A DNA stretch of 42,307 bases, taken from the NCBI GenBank assembly GCA_947375105.1, contig CANCET010000009.1, positions 1-42,307 of the forward strand. The letters are read 5' to 3'. The stretch is from Sphingomonadaceae bacterium (lineage in GTDB: Bacteria > Pseudomonadota > Alphaproteobacteria > Sphingomonadales > Sphingomonadaceae). The notes below the pieces were generated by a model that worked only from the letters and a program-made list of their open reading frames with translations, was not told where the DNA came from and did no database searches. The position numbers and the translations under genes are program-made. Below, piece by piece: positions 8,161 through 17,149 of the stretch. The stretch's first letter is position 1; each line of letters opens with the position of its first letter.

Positions 8161-9373
8161 AGGCACGACTTGGGGCAGGGTGTTCATGCTCTTGCCTTTG
8201 GCGATCCTATGCCTTGCTGGTTTGCAAGGCCTCGCTCAGGATGCACCGTTCGAAACCCCTGATCAGGCGGGCGCAGCCCTGCGAACCGCGACGCGTGCGC
8301 TGACGGAAGCTCGACAGCGAGGCGATGCGCTCGAGGAGGAAGCGCGGCGCGCAACTGCAGCTGCCGATCGCACAGCCAGAGAAGCAGCGGCCGTGGCGGC
8401 GCGGATCCAGCAATCTGAGGCTGAAATCACTCTTGCGCAAACGCAGATCAGGGAGGTTGACCGGCAGCGCGCAGCGCTCCGCCTGCGCATTGCCGCTCGC
8501 CAGGAACCGGTCGTACGGCTGACGGCCGCATTGCAGCTAATGTCGCGGCGGCCGCTCGTATTCAGCCTGATGCGCGCGGAGTCATTGCGCGAAACAGTCT
8601 ACTTGCGTGCCGTACTCGAAACGATGCTCCCGGAAGTGCAGCGCCGTACCGCGGGCCTGCGATCGGAAATCATCCGTGGTCGGCAGTTGCAGGACAAGGC
8701 GCAGCGCGCCGCGAACAGCCTCAAAAAAAGTGAAGAGGCACTCGATCTGCGCCGGCAGCAACTTGCCGCGTTGGAAAGTCGACAGCGTATCGCTTCTCGC
8801 AGCGCGCAAGGCGTGGCTAGCCGCGAGGCTGACCGCGCTCTCGCATTGGCTGAAGATACACGCGACATAGCCGCACTCATGGAGCGGCTGCGTGCGGACG
8901 GTGCGCTGCGCAGCGAGCTGGCTGCCCTCCCCGGCCCTGTGCCCAGGCCGGACCGGCAGAGTTCGATGTTGGTGATCGAGGAAGCGGGGACGACATCGAC
9001 GGTTGGGGCTGGCCCCTTGTGGATCATGCCTTTGAGCGGCCGCATCGTTTCCGGTTTCGGCGATCTGATCGGAAATGTGCGGTCTACTGGGGTTACACTT
9101 GCGCCAGCCGCCGGCGCCCAAATTGTAGCACCGGCGGCTGGACGGATCGCGTTTGCTGGAGATTACCGCGGGTATGGGCGAATCGTCATTATTGACCATG
9201 ATGGCGGTTGGACCTCGCTGATAACCAATCTGGGCCGGCTGGACGTCACGGTGGCAGAACGGGTTGTCCAAGGGTCTCCACTTGGTTTGGCCGGACCAGG
9301 ACGCCCGACGGTGACGATCGAGCTTCGCAAGGATGGGATACCAGTTAATCCGCTCAACATGATCGCGCGTTGA
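8153..9373 (+). CDS. EnvC-like murein hydrolase activator (degenerate LytM domain)
   Basis: A 406-residue exported protein. A signal peptide (hydrophobic LLPLAILCLAGLQGLAQ, cleavage near residue 25) leads to a long Ala/Arg/Glu-rich coiled coil (about 30-260) and a C-terminal LytM/M23 domain (about 290-406). The positions of M23 zinc ligands are not filled: the HxxxD site reads STGVTLA and the HxH site reads VTIEL. That is the pattern of EnvC, which activates amidases at the division septum rather than cutting murein itself. The start ATG 8153 overlaps rlmH by 8 nt and gives a sensible signal peptide. The amidase partner is not in the window. Confidence 0.88.
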   Translation: MAKGTTWGRVFMLLPLAILCLAGLQGLAQDAPFETPDQAGAALRTATRALTEARQRGDALEEEARRATAAADRTAREAAAVAARIQQSEAEITLAQTQIREVDRQRAALRLRIAARQEPVVRLTAALQLMSRRPLVFSLMRAESLRETVYLRAVLETMLPEVQRRTAGLRSEIIRGRQLQDKAQRAANSLKKSEEALDLRRQQLAALESRQRIASRSAQGVASREADRALALAEDTRDIAALMERLRADGALRSELAALPGPVPRPDRQSSMLVIEEAGTTSTVGAGPLWIMPLSGRIVSGFGDLIGNVRSTGVTLAPAAGAQIVAPAAGRIAFAGDYRGYGRIVIIDHDGGWTSLITNLGRLDVTVAERVVQGSPLGLAGPGRPTVTIELRKDGIPVNPLNMIAR

Positions 9374-9469
9374 TTGCCCTTTTTGCATGGCGCGGGCCCA
9401 TCTGGCATTAATCGTTCCGGGCCTATAGAAGCAGGCTCAAGGCTCTGCACTCTTTGCCGAAAGACGGTC

Positions 9470-10810
9470 ATGTCGTTCAAGTTCGCTCCCCTGTTTCGTG
9501 CCGCTGCGCTCGTCAGCGCGGTTGCCCTAATTCCGGCTACCACAGCGGGACTTGCCGCCGTCGATGCCCGGTCCGGCCCCGAGTTCAGCAAGCTCATGGC
9601 CGTCTACGAGCGGATCAAGACCAGCTATGTGGAGCCGGTTGACGACGACAAGCTCATCAAGGGCGCGATCAATGGCATGCTCGCGGCGCTCGATCCGCAT
9701 AGCTCGTACCTCGATGCCCGCGATTTCGAAAACCTGCGCACGCAGACTGATGGTTCCTACGGCGGTCTGGGCCTTTCCGTCACCATGGACGACGGCGCGG
9801 TCAAGGTCATCGCGCCGACCAAGGGAAGCCCAGCTGACGCTGCCGGGGTCAAGGCGGGCGATTACATCACGCACATCGATGGCAAGCTGATTTATGGTGG
9901 CACGCTGGACGAGGCGGTGGACCAGATGCGCGGCCCTCCTGGCACGTCGATCAGCTTGACCTTGTTCCGCTCGGGCCGCGACGAGCCGATCGATGTGAAG
10001 ATCACTCGGCAGGTCATCGAGCTCAAGCCGGTCGACTGGAAGGTCGAAGGCAACGTCGGCTTGATCTCTGTTTCGAGCTTCAGCGCAAACGTCGGCAGCG
10101 AGGTGCTTGATGCATTCAAGCAAATCAAGGCGACGACCGGTGGCCGGGTTAATGGCCTGGTGCTCGACCTGCGCGGCAATCCGGGTGGCTTGCTCGATCA
10201 GGCTGTGGCGCTTTCAGACCTGTTTCTCGATCATGGCGTCATCGTCTCGCAGCGCGGCCGCTATCCGCGTGACAACGAGACCTACAATGCCGAATCAATG
10301 ACTCCGGGCGACATCGCCAAAGGCATCCCGATGATCGTGTTGATCAACGAAGGCTCTGCTTCGGCGTCCGAGATCGTTGCGGGCGCCTTGCAGGACCAGC
10401 ATCGCGCCGTGCTGATGGGGCAGCGGAGCTTTGGCAAGGGCAGCGTACAGACGCTTATGCCGCTGACCCGCGACACGGCGCTCAAGCTTACGACGGCGCG
10501 CTACTACACGCCGTCTGGACGGTCGGTTCAGGAAGGCGGCATCGATCCCGATATCGCCGTTCCGCAGATTTCGGATCCCGATCTGCGGAAGCGTGCCCAG
10601 AAGTTCTACCGCGAAAGCGACCTGCGCGGACACCTGATCAACGAGATCAAGGACGACAAGGACCTCGAGCGCGACAAGGCTCCTGATCCGCGCTTCAAAA
10701 TGACGCCGGAGGAGCTCAAGGCCAAGAATATCGACGACTTCCAGCTCTATTATGCACTGCAGACGCTAGGGCACACAGCGCCCCAAGCGCTGGCCGCGCG
10801 CAAGCGCTGA
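9470..10810 (+). CDS. ctpA: C-terminal processing peptidase, S41 family (CtpA)
   Basis: A 446-residue periplasmic serine protease of the tail-specific class. A signal peptide (about 1-30, ending LAA) is followed by the S41 N-terminal helices, a PDZ domain (about 95-180, GGLGLSVTMDDG onward) and the catalytic core. The catalytic serine lies in GSASASEI (295-302), and the lysine is K323 in FGKGSVQT. The start MSFKFAPLF at 9470 is preferred over upstream in-frame codons because it directly precedes the signal peptide. It lies 96 bp after the EnvC-like gene and 2 bp before dsbB. EnvC followed by ctpA is a recurrent order in Alphaproteobacteria. Confidence 0.95.
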   Translation: MSFKFAPLFRAAALVSAVALIPATTAGLAAVDARSGPEFSKLMAVYERIKTSYVEPVDDDKLIKGAINGMLAALDPHSSYLDARDFENLRTQTDGSYGGLGLSVTMDDGAVKVIAPTKGSPADAAGVKAGDYITHIDGKLIYGGTLDEAVDQMRGPPGTSISLTLFRSGRDEPIDVKITRQVIELKPVDWKVEGNVGLISVSSFSANVGSEVLDAFKQIKATTGGRVNGLVLDLRGNPGGLLDQAVALSDLFLDHGVIVSQRGRYPRDNETYNAESMTPGDIAKGIPMIVLINEGSASASEIVAGALQDQHRAVLMGQRSFGKGSVQTLMPLTRDTALKLTTARYYTPSGRSVQEGGIDPDIAVPQISDPDLRKRAQKFYRESDLRGHLINEIKDDKDLERDKAPDPRFKMTPEELKAKNIDDFQLYYALQTLGHTAPQALAARKR

Positions 10811-10812
10811 TT

Positions 10813-11304
10813 GTGGCAAAGCTGGCGGCGAACCCCGTGCAAAGGGCGTATCTACTTGCTTTGGCCGTACCGGGCGGGCTGATCGCAGCGGTATACGTTG
10901 CGCAATATGGGTTTGGCCTAGCCCCATGCGAAATGTGCTGGTGGCAACGCTATCCCCATTTCGCCGCAATCGGGCTGGCCCTTGCCGCATTGGCCGTGCG
11001 AGGAACGCGGTTAGGCGATGCGTTTGTTCGGCTGGCCGCGTTGGCTGTTGCTATCAGCGGCCTGATCGGCGCGTTTCATGCCGGGATCGAGTATGGCTGG
11101 TGGACAGGGCCGACTGCCTGTTCTTCGACTCAGCTTGGTAGCGATCCGCTCGCCTCTATCATGAATGCCCCGCTGATCCGGTGTGATACACCGGCGTGGA
11201 CGCTGTTCGGGGTAAGCCTTGCCGGGTTCAACTTTTTGATTTCAGTGGCCAGCGCGGTATTGATCGTAGTGCTTCTCGGCCGCCGCCGCACCAAGGGACT
11301 TTGA
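10813..11304 (+). CDS. dsbB: Disulfide bond formation protein B (DsbB family)
   Basis: A 163-residue inner-membrane protein with four predicted helices that re-oxidises DsbA-type oxidases and passes electrons to quinone. The first periplasmic cysteine pair is CEMC, within APCEMCWWQRYPH. The second pair comes from TACSSTQ and IRCDTPAW. The start is GTG 10813, two bases after the ctpA stop. The end overlaps the coq7 start codon by one base. Coupling with a ubiquinone biosynthesis gene fits its use of quinone, although no dsbA is present here. Confidence 0.9.
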   Translation: MAKLAANPVQRAYLLALAVPGGLIAAVYVAQYGFGLAPCEMCWWQRYPHFAAIGLALAALAVRGTRLGDAFVRLAALAVAISGLIGAFHAGIEYGWWTGPTACSSTQLGSDPLASIMNAPLIRCDTPAWTLFGVSLAGFNFLISVASAVLIVVLLGRRRTKGL

Positions 11305-11816
11305 TGATGGAAACGCGCGAAGCCATGGTGCGGGTCAATCAGGCTGGCGAGTTCGGTGCGATCCGCATTTACGCCGGACAGCTGGCCGTGATGGGAGACC
11401 GCACTGCGATTTCCGGCGAGATCGTAACCATGGCACAGCAGGAAGCGGCACATCGCGAGCGCTTCGATGCCTTGCTCGTGGAGCGCGGTGTGCGGCCCAC
11501 GGCTTTGCAACCGCTCTGGTCTGCCGCGGGCTTTGCGCTTGGTGCTGCCACCGCGTTGATCGGTCCAGAAGCCGCGATGGCTTGCACCGCTGCTATCGAA
11601 ACGGAAATCGACCGTCATTACACCGAGCAGCTTGAGCAGCTCGGGGAAGAAGATCCCGAGCTTTCCGCGATGATCCGCGAATTTCGCGACGACGAGCGCG
11701 AACATCGCGATACCGCACTGGCTGCCGGTGCTGAGCGTGCGCCGGCCTATCCGGTCTTGTTCAACGTGATCCGCATGGGTTGCCGGATGGCTATTGCGGT
11801 CTCCAAGCACATTTGA
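11304..11816 (+). CDS. coq7: Demethoxyubiquinone hydroxylase COQ7/UbiT-type diiron enzyme
   Basis: A 170-residue COQ7-family enzyme that hydroxylates 5-demethoxyubiquinol in ubiquinone synthesis at the inner face of the membrane. The carboxylate/histidine ligands of the diiron site are visible: the Glu of NQAGEFGA, EAAHRERF, the Glu of AIETEIDRHY and DDEREHRD. It ends with the amphipathic segment VIRMGCRMAIAVSKHI. ATG 11304 follows AAGGGA by about six bases and overlaps the dsbB stop; ATG 11307 is the alternative. COQ7 replaces flavin-type UbiF in this group. Confidence 0.94.
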   Translation: MMETREAMVRVNQAGEFGAIRIYAGQLAVMGDRTAISGEIVTMAQQEAAHRERFDALLVERGVRPTALQPLWSAAGFALGAATALIGPEAAMACTAAIETEIDRHYTEQLEQLGEEDPELSAMIREFRDDEREHRDTALAAGAERAPAYPVLFNVIRMGCRMAIAVSKHI

Positions 11817-11916
11817 TCGCGAGTAGCTTGATCCACCGCAAGGCGCGGACTTCAGCTATCGTTCACGCCGTTGAGGTTCTATATCGATTGGCATGATCCC
11901 AGCTGGAGCCCTCGTA

Positions 11917-12540
11917 ATGAAGCGCCATTCCGCCGCAGCCCTTGCCTCCGCGTTGGCGTTTGCCACGCTGCTTGCTGGACCGGTGTCAACAGCCGCCCAG
12001 ACCCAGGACAACCCAAGCGAGAAGATCAACCAGCTCATCGTATATGGCGATGATCCCTGCCCGGCCTCGACTGACGGCTCGATTACGGTCTGCGCGCGCA
12101 AGGACGAGGCCGAGCGTTTCCGCATTCCCAAACCGCTGCGGGACAATCCGAATGCTTCGGTCAACCAAGGTTGGACGCAGCGCGTCAAGGCCTACGAGAC
12201 TGTCGGAGCGACCGGCGTCAACTCGTGTTCGCCGATCGGCGCGGGCGGTGCCACCGGCTGCATGGCCCAGCTGATCAACAGCGCCTATTCCGAAAAGAAG
12301 CAGGCTGGAGATGTGCAGTTCGGCAAACTGATCGAAGAGGAGCGCGCCAAGCGCCTCAAGACCATTGATGCCGATACGGCGGCAGAGCAGGCCAGGGTCG
12401 AAGTCCTCGAAAAGGAGTATGAGGCCAAGCTGAAGCGCGAGCGGGATGGGGATGTGCCCCACCCGCCTGCGGCGCCAAATCCTTCCGCTGTGACCCCTTC
12501 CGCGCCGACCACACCGCTCGACGCGCCTCCACAGCCCTGA
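11917..12540 (+). CDS. Secreted hypothetical protein with Pro-rich C-terminus
   Basis: A 207-residue protein of unknown function. The N-terminus MKRHSAAALASALAFA and following residues form a signal peptide with likely cleavage after STAAQ, so it should be periplasmic. Four cysteines (DDPCPAS, ITVCARK, NSCSPIG, TGCMAQ) could form two disulfides. A charged Glu/Lys/Arg helix (about 120-175) and a Pro/Ala/Thr-rich tail follow. The segment around VYGDDPCPAS resembles conserved sphingomonad proteins I have seen without a named function. ATG 11917 is chosen over 11893 because GGAG lies about 8 bases upstream and the signal peptide starts there. It is convergent with fabI, 14 bp apart. Confidence 0.75.
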   Translation: MKRHSAAALASALAFATLLAGPVSTAAQTQDNPSEKINQLIVYGDDPCPASTDGSITVCARKDEAERFRIPKPLRDNPNASVNQGWTQRVKAYETVGATGVNSCSPIGAGGATGCMAQLINSAYSEKKQAGDVQFGKLIEEERAKRLKTIDADTAAEQARVEVLEKEYEAKLKRERDGDVPHPPAAPNPSAVTPSAPTTPLDAPPQP

Positions 12541-12554
12541 CGTTTGCTCGGGGC

Positions 12555-13388
12555 TCAGCCCAGCGCGATATCCGGCGCGTCTTCCTGCTTCATCCCGACG
12601 GTGTGATAACCGGAATCGACGTGGTGCACTTCGCCAGTCACGCCCGATGAAAGGTCTGAAAGCAGGTAGAGGCCGGCGCCGCCGACATCGTCGATCGTCA
12701 CGTTGCGGCGCAGCGGCGCATTGAGCTCATTCCACTTCAGGATGTAGCGGAAATCGCCGATACCGCTTGCCGCCAGCGTCTTGATCGGGCCGGCGGAAAG
12801 CGCATTGACCCGGATGCCTTGCGGCCCGCAATCGTTGGCCAGGTAGCGGACGCTGGCCTCGAGCGCGGCCTTCGCCACACCCATCACGTTGTAATGCGGG
12901 ACTACCTTCTCGGCGCCATAGTAGGTCAGCGTCACGATCGAGCCGCCCCCGCTGGTAGAACCGTCCTCGTGTTCAACCTGCGGCATCATAGCCGCCGCTC
13001 GGCGAGTGACGGCAACCATGCTGTAGACCGAGATGTTCATGGTCATCAGGAAGTTGTCGAGCGAGGTGTCCATGAACTTGCCGCGCAGCTCGCTCTTGTC
13101 GGAAAAGCCGATGGCGTGGACTAGGAAGTCGATGGTTGGCCAACGCGCGCTCAGCGTCTCAAACGCGGTATCGAGCGCCGCCATGTCAGAAACATCGCAT
13201 TCGATCAGAAAATTGCTGCCAAGACTCGCGGCGAGTGGTCGCACGCGCTTTTCAAGCGCCTCGCCCTGATACGAAAAGGCCAGTTCAGCGCCTTGTTCAT
13301 GCAGCTTGCGGGCGATCCCCCACGCGAGCGATTTGTCATTCGCGAGACCCATGATCAGGCCGCGCTTTCCTTCCATAAGTCCTGTCAT
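12555..13388 (-). CDS. fabI: Enoyl-ACP reductase FabI (NADH)
   Basis: A 277-residue short-chain dehydrogenase-type enoyl-ACP reductase completing each round of fatty-acid elongation. The divergent glycine motif GLANDKSLAWGIA near residue 15 and the YNVMGVAKAALE segment with the Tyr-x6-Lys pair are characteristic, as is SAGPIKTLAASGI, the substrate loop. The start MTGLMEGKRG is preceded by AGAGG. It is the last gene of a reverse operon after the DnaJ-like and YihY genes, 13 bp from the latter. The C-terminus has a short acidic tail (EDAPDIALG). Confidence 0.96.
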   Translation of the reverse strand: MTGLMEGKRGLIMGLANDKSLAWGIARKLHEQGAELAFSYQGEALEKRVRPLAASLGSNFLIECDVSDMAALDTAFETLSARWPTIDFLVHAIGFSDKSELRGKFMDTSLDNFLMTMNISVYSMVAVTRRAAAMMPQVEHEDGSTSGGGSIVTLTYYGAEKVVPHYNVMGVAKAALEASVRYLANDCGPQGIRVNALSAGPIKTLAASGIGDFRYILKWNELNAPLRRNVTIDDVGGAGLYLLSDLSSGVTGEVHHVDSGYHTVGMKQEDAPDIALG

Positions 13389-13401
13389 GCGACCTCTTGC
13401 T

Positions 13402-14448
13402 TCATTGGTCCTGTTGCGTCGGTTCGGTCGCTCGCTCTCTCGCAGCACGCGCCCGGTTGTCTGCCTGGCCCACCAAGTCCTGCTCCTCCGGCGTTTCAGC
13501 CAGAGCGGCATTCAGTTCGGCGCCTACGACCATCCCTAGGCCAATCAGCCAAAAAAAGAAAAGCGCGATCATCACCCCGGCGAGGCTACCGTAAGTCAGA
13601 TCGTACATGAACAAATGGCGCAGGAGCTTGGGCAGCATCGTGGTAACGACGAGCCACCATAGCGTGACAGCCAGCGCGCCGGGCCATTTGGGATAGATCC
13701 GGGCGCTATATGCCTGTGGCGTGAGCGAAATGAACAGCAGCCATAGCGCGCCATAGAGCACGAGAGCGGGGATGACGCGCGATAGCGCAAGCGCATCGAT
13801 CAGGTCGGTCGCGCGGGGTAGCCACGTGGTGACGGCTTCCATAACCGTACCGATCACGACTTGTGCCGCTATCGAAAGCAGGATGAGCACGACCGACGCG
13901 ATGATGAGGCCTATCGACATCAGCCGGTAGCGCCAGAAGGCATGGACCAGCCTTGTTCCATAGGCGCGGCGCAGAATATCGCGGATCGTCTCGACGAGAC
14001 TGCCGACGGTCCACAAGCCGACCAGCCCTCCGATCCAAAGCAGCCCTCCGGTTCGTGCCTCGATCACGCCGTGGGCCACCGGCGAAAGCACATTGGCGAC
14101 CACGGGGGGAAGGGCGATGAGCACGGTGTTGACTGCGGCAGTGCGGTCGTTCGCTTCGCCGGCCAATGAAAACACCGCCGCGCCTATGATGAAAAAGGGA
14201 AACAGCGCGATCAGCACCATGTAGGCGAAGTTTCCCGCATGGATCGTGCCGTCATGCACCACTCCGGCCCAGACCCTGCGCAGCACTTCCAGTGACCGGA
14301 CCTTCAGTGCGCGCCGGGAACTGACATCGGCGAGGGCTTGTCGATGCGACAACGCAGCGCGGCGTCTTGCCTCGGGAGAAAGATCGGCGATGGGCACATA
14401 CGGTTCGTCGCGCACAGCCTTCGCTGGCACTTGCCCATCGCTGCTCAT
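13402..14448 (-). CDS. YihY/virulence factor BrkB family membrane protein
   Basis: A 348-residue inner-membrane protein with about six helices and a cytoplasmic, charged N-terminus of about 65 residues. Signature segments are GNFAYMVLIALFPFFII near the first helix, GGLVGLWTVGSLVETIRDILRRAYG and YGSLAGVMIALFFFWLIGLGMVVGAELN near the end. The family was once called ribonuclease BN, wrongly; its role remains unclear. The hydrophilic C-terminus (PEEQDLVGQADN onward) is cytoplasmic. The start at 14448 lies 4 bp after the DnaJ-like stop, so the two are co-translated. Expression with FabI hints at membrane homeostasis, which is inference. Confidence 0.9.
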   Translation of the reverse strand: MSSDGQVPAKAVRDEPYVPIADLSPEARRRAALSHRQALADVSSRRALKVRSLEVLRRVWAGVVHDGTIHAGNFAYMVLIALFPFFIIGAAVFSLAGEANDRTAAVNTVLIALPPVVANVLSPVAHGVIEARTGGLLWIGGLVGLWTVGSLVETIRDILRRAYGTRLVHAFWRYRLMSIGLIIASVVLILLSIAAQVVIGTVMEAVTTWLPRATDLIDALALSRVIPALVLYGALWLLFISLTPQAYSARIYPKWPGALAVTLWWLVVTTMLPKLLRHLFMYDLTYGSLAGVMIALFFFWLIGLGMVVGAELNAALAETPEEQDLVGQADNRARAARERATEPTQQDQ

Positions 14449-14452
14449 CTGG

Positions 14453-15412
14453 TCAAACTGCGAACTTCGCACGCAAATCGCGGCCATCGCGCCACCCCTC
14501 CAGGCGCGATTTGAGATCGGTATCTTCGGCCGGGATATCCACCAGAAGCGTAACCAGCTGGTCACCGCGTTCGCCATTCTTGCGTGTAAAGCCGCGCCCT
14601 TTCAGCCGCAGTGTCTTGCCACTGGTGCTGCCGGGTGCGACCGTCATCATAACGGGCCCCTCAACCGTGGGAATGCGCACTTTTGCACCGGCAATCGCCT
14701 CGTCGAGGCTGATGGGCACTTCGAGACGGATGTTGTCGCCCTCGCGCTCGAAGTGCGAACTCGGCTCGATCTCGATCGTTACTATGGCGTCGCCGAACCC
14801 GCCTGGCCCTGCCTCGCCCTTGCCGCCCAGGCGGACCTGCTGGCCGTCGACAAGGCCGGCAGGAAGCTTGAGGTCGATCGTCTTGCCATCCGCCAAGGTC
14901 ACGCGCTGCGGTTCGCGCCGCGCGGCTTCGTTGAAGGGGACTTTGAGCGAATAAGTGACGTTTGCGCCGCGCGGGGCCGGTCGCCGCCGGCTACCGGGAC
15001 CAGCGCCACCAGTGGGGCCACCCCCCATTCCGCCGCGTCCGCCGAACAGGCCCTCGAAAATGTCGCCAAGGTCGATGCCTTCGCCGCCGCCTTGACCAAA
15101 CCCTTCGAACCCGTCGTGGCGATAGCCGCGTTGAGCGCCAGCAAATCCGCCGCCCGCCCCGCTGCCGCCGAAACCGAAGGGGCCGGCCGGATTGCCGTCG
15201 GCATCGATCTCGCCGCGATCGAATTTGGCGCGCTTGTCCTTGTCCGAGAGCAGATCGTAGGCGCGCGTCACTTCTGCAAAGCGCTCAGCCGCGTTGGGCT
15301 TTCCGGCGTTGCGATCGGGGTGCAGTTCCTTGGCCAGCGTACGATAAGCGGACTTGATGTCCTTCTCGCTTGCGGTGCGGGGCACGCCGAGGATGGAATA
15401 GGGATCTGCCAT
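14453..15412 (-). CDS. DnaJ/CbpA-type co-chaperone (no zinc finger)
   Basis: A 319-residue J-domain protein that stimulates DnaK-type chaperones. The J domain spans 1-70 with the HPD triad at 31-33. A Gly/Phe-rich stretch (about 78-145) follows, then two DnaJ C-terminal substrate-binding domains (about 150-310). The four CxxCxGxG zinc repeats of true DnaJ are missing, so it is class II, like CbpA. It is the first gene of the reverse operon with YihY and fabI and is divergent from pdxH. There is no dnaK or grpE nearby, so its main Hsp70 partner is encoded elsewhere. Confidence 0.93.
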   Translation of the reverse strand: MADPYSILGVPRTASEKDIKSAYRTLAKELHPDRNAGKPNAAERFAEVTRAYDLLSDKDKRAKFDRGEIDADGNPAGPFGFGGSGAGGGFAGAQRGYRHDGFEGFGQGGGEGIDLGDIFEGLFGGRGGMGGGPTGGAGPGSRRRPAPRGANVTYSLKVPFNEAARREPQRVTLADGKTIDLKLPAGLVDGQQVRLGGKGEAGPGGFGDAIVTIEIEPSSHFEREGDNIRLEVPISLDEAIAGAKVRIPTVEGPVMMTVAPGSTSGKTLRLKGRGFTRKNGERGDQLVTLLVDIPAEDTDLKSRLEGWRDGRDLRAKFAV

Positions 15413-15531
15413 GTACCTTAGCTAGGGTTACGCCCGCCTACCCGCAAGGCTCGCTTTGCACTCAGCTTGTGCTGGAGTAGGGCGGCACAGGATCGGGTCT
15501 GGAACGATCGGCAATATGCAGGACTGAAGCA

Positions 15532-16143
15532 GTGGCCACCTCAACGAGCGAAGATGCCATCCCCGGGACCGATCCGTTCGCAATTTTCGAGGCATGGTTT
15601 GCCGATGCAAAAGCGAACGAGCCCAATGATCCCAATGCCATGGCTCTTGCAACAGCGACACCTGGCGCAGCACCGTCGGTGCGGATGGTGCTTCTGAAGG
15701 GGCACGGCGCGGATGGCTTTGTCTTCTACACCAATTTTGAAAGCCGCAAGGGAGGTGAGCTTGCGGCAAATCCCCAAGTTGCACTGCTGTTCCACTGGAA
15801 GAGCTTGCGTCGGCAGGTCCGGATCGAAGGCAAGATCGCTGAAGTGACGTCAGCCGAGGCCGATGCCTACTTTGCGAGTCGCCATCCCGAATCGCGGCTC
15901 GGTTCAGCCGCGTCGGACCAATCGCGTCCGCTTCCCTCGCGTGAGGTTTATCTCGAACGGGTGGAGGCGATCCGTGCGCAGTATCCCGATGGCTCGGTGC
16001 CGAGACCTGATCATTGGTCAGGTTACCGTGTGACGCCGCACGCCATCGAGTTCTGGCAGGACCGCGAGTATCGCCTGCACGAGCGCCGTCGTTTTACCCG
16101 TGCCGATGGCGGCGGCTGGACGAGCACGCTCCTTTTTCCTTGA
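15532..16143 (+). CDS. pdxH: Pyridoxamine 5'-phosphate oxidase PdxH
   Basis: A 203-residue FMN enzyme that oxidises pyridoxine or pyridoxamine phosphate to pyridoxal 5'-phosphate. FMN- and substrate-binding segments are present: RMVLLKGHGADGFVFYTNFESRKG and LLFHWKSLRRQVRIEG, with SRHPESRLGSAASDQS after them. The C-terminal region has the usual EFWQDREYRLHER. The final residues (WTSTLLFP) replace the more common RLxP-type ending but are of normal length. The start is GTG 15532, with AGGA at suitable distance. It is divergent from the DnaJ-like gene with 119 bp between. Confidence 0.95.
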   Translation: MATSTSEDAIPGTDPFAIFEAWFADAKANEPNDPNAMALATATPGAAPSVRMVLLKGHGADGFVFYTNFESRKGGELAANPQVALLFHWKSLRRQVRIEGKIAEVTSAEADAYFASRHPESRLGSAASDQSRPLPSREVYLERVEAIRAQYPDGSVPRPDHWSGYRVTPHAIEFWQDREYRLHERRRFTRADGGGWTSTLLFP

Positions 16144-16168
16144 TGGCAAGCGAACTCGCAGGATGGAT

Positions 16169-17143
16169 ATGACCAGCAGTCCGGACCATGGCGACCTGAA
16201 TCGCCGTGCGGCTTATGCCAGCATCACGGTTGCGGCGTTGCTCCTGGCAATGAAGGGGTATGCGGTACTGACCACGGGATCGACTGCGATGCTGGGCAGT
16301 CTTGCGGATACGGGGCTCGATCTCGTTGCCAGCCTAGCTACCCTACTCGGGGTGTGGATCGGCGCCCAGCCCGCAGATGCGAACCACCGCTTCGGCCATG
16401 GCAAGGCTGAAGCGCTGACCGCGATGTTTCAGGTCGTCCTGATTTCGATTTCGGCGCTTGGGCTCGCCTGGCGGGCGGTCGACGAGTTCCTCGGAGGCGG
16501 ACGTCCGGCCGACGCGGAAGCCGGAATGCTGGTATCGATCGTGGCCATCGGCGCCACAGTTCTGCTGCTCGGCTATCAGCGCCGCGTGATCCGCGCGACC
16601 GGCAGCCTCGCGATATCGACCGACAACCTGCATTATTCTTCAGACCTTGTGCTCAATCTCGCAGTCATTGCTGCATTGGCGCTAGATCACTGGCTGGGTC
16701 TTGCGGGAGCAGACGCGGTTTTTGCTTTCGGCATCGCACTGTGGCTCGGCTGGGGCGCATGGGGCGCCTCACAGGCCGCCATCGAGCAGCTGATGGATCA
16801 CGAATGGCCGCTTGAGAAGCGTGAGCGCTTTCTTGCGGTGGTCGCTGAGCATCCTGAGCTCAAAGGCTTGCACGACTTGCGAACCCGCACGAGCGGCAAT
16901 CGCGATTTCGTTCAATTCCATGTCTGGGTCGATGGCCGCATGACGGTAACGGAGGCGCATCGGGTGATGGACGAGATCGAGGACAAGCTGCTCGAGGCCT
17001 TTCCGGGGGTCGAGATTCTGATCCATCCGGATCCCGACGGACATGTCGATGAGGCGGCTCTTGGCTCGCATGATCTGCTTGCTGCTGCGCCTGATGGAAC
17101 AAGTCCTGCACTGCGTGCCCAAGGTGGCCCCGCCTCCTTCTAG
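16169..17143 (+). CDS. Cation diffusion facilitator transporter (FieF-like)
   Basis: A 324-residue inner-membrane antiporter exporting divalent metal (Zn2+, Fe2+ or similar) for protons. Six membrane helices precede a cytoplasmic C-terminal domain. The transport site ligands are visible as D47 and D51 in LADTGLD and the HxxxD of NLHYSSDL; having Asp at the first position follows FieF rather than Zn-selective HxxxD types. HRFGHGKAEAL after helix 2 is the CDF signature. ATG 16169 is preferred over 16163 because AGGA lies about 5 bases before it. It follows pdxH by 25 bp, and the stop is 6 bp from a convergent serine hydrolase gene. Confidence 0.93.
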   Translation: MTSSPDHGDLNRRAAYASITVAALLLAMKGYAVLTTGSTAMLGSLADTGLDLVASLATLLGVWIGAQPADANHRFGHGKAEALTAMFQVVLISISALGLAWRAVDEFLGGGRPADAEAGMLVSIVAIGATVLLLGYQRRVIRATGSLAISTDNLHYSSDLVLNLAVIAALALDHWLGLAGADAVFAFGIALWLGWGAWGASQAAIEQLMDHEWPLEKRERFLAVVAEHPELKGLHDLRTRTSGNRDFVQFHVWVDGRMTVTEAHRVMDEIEDKLLEAFPGVEILIHPDPDGHVDEAALGSHDLLAAAPDGTSPALRAQGGPASF

Positions 17144-17149
17144 ACGCCT

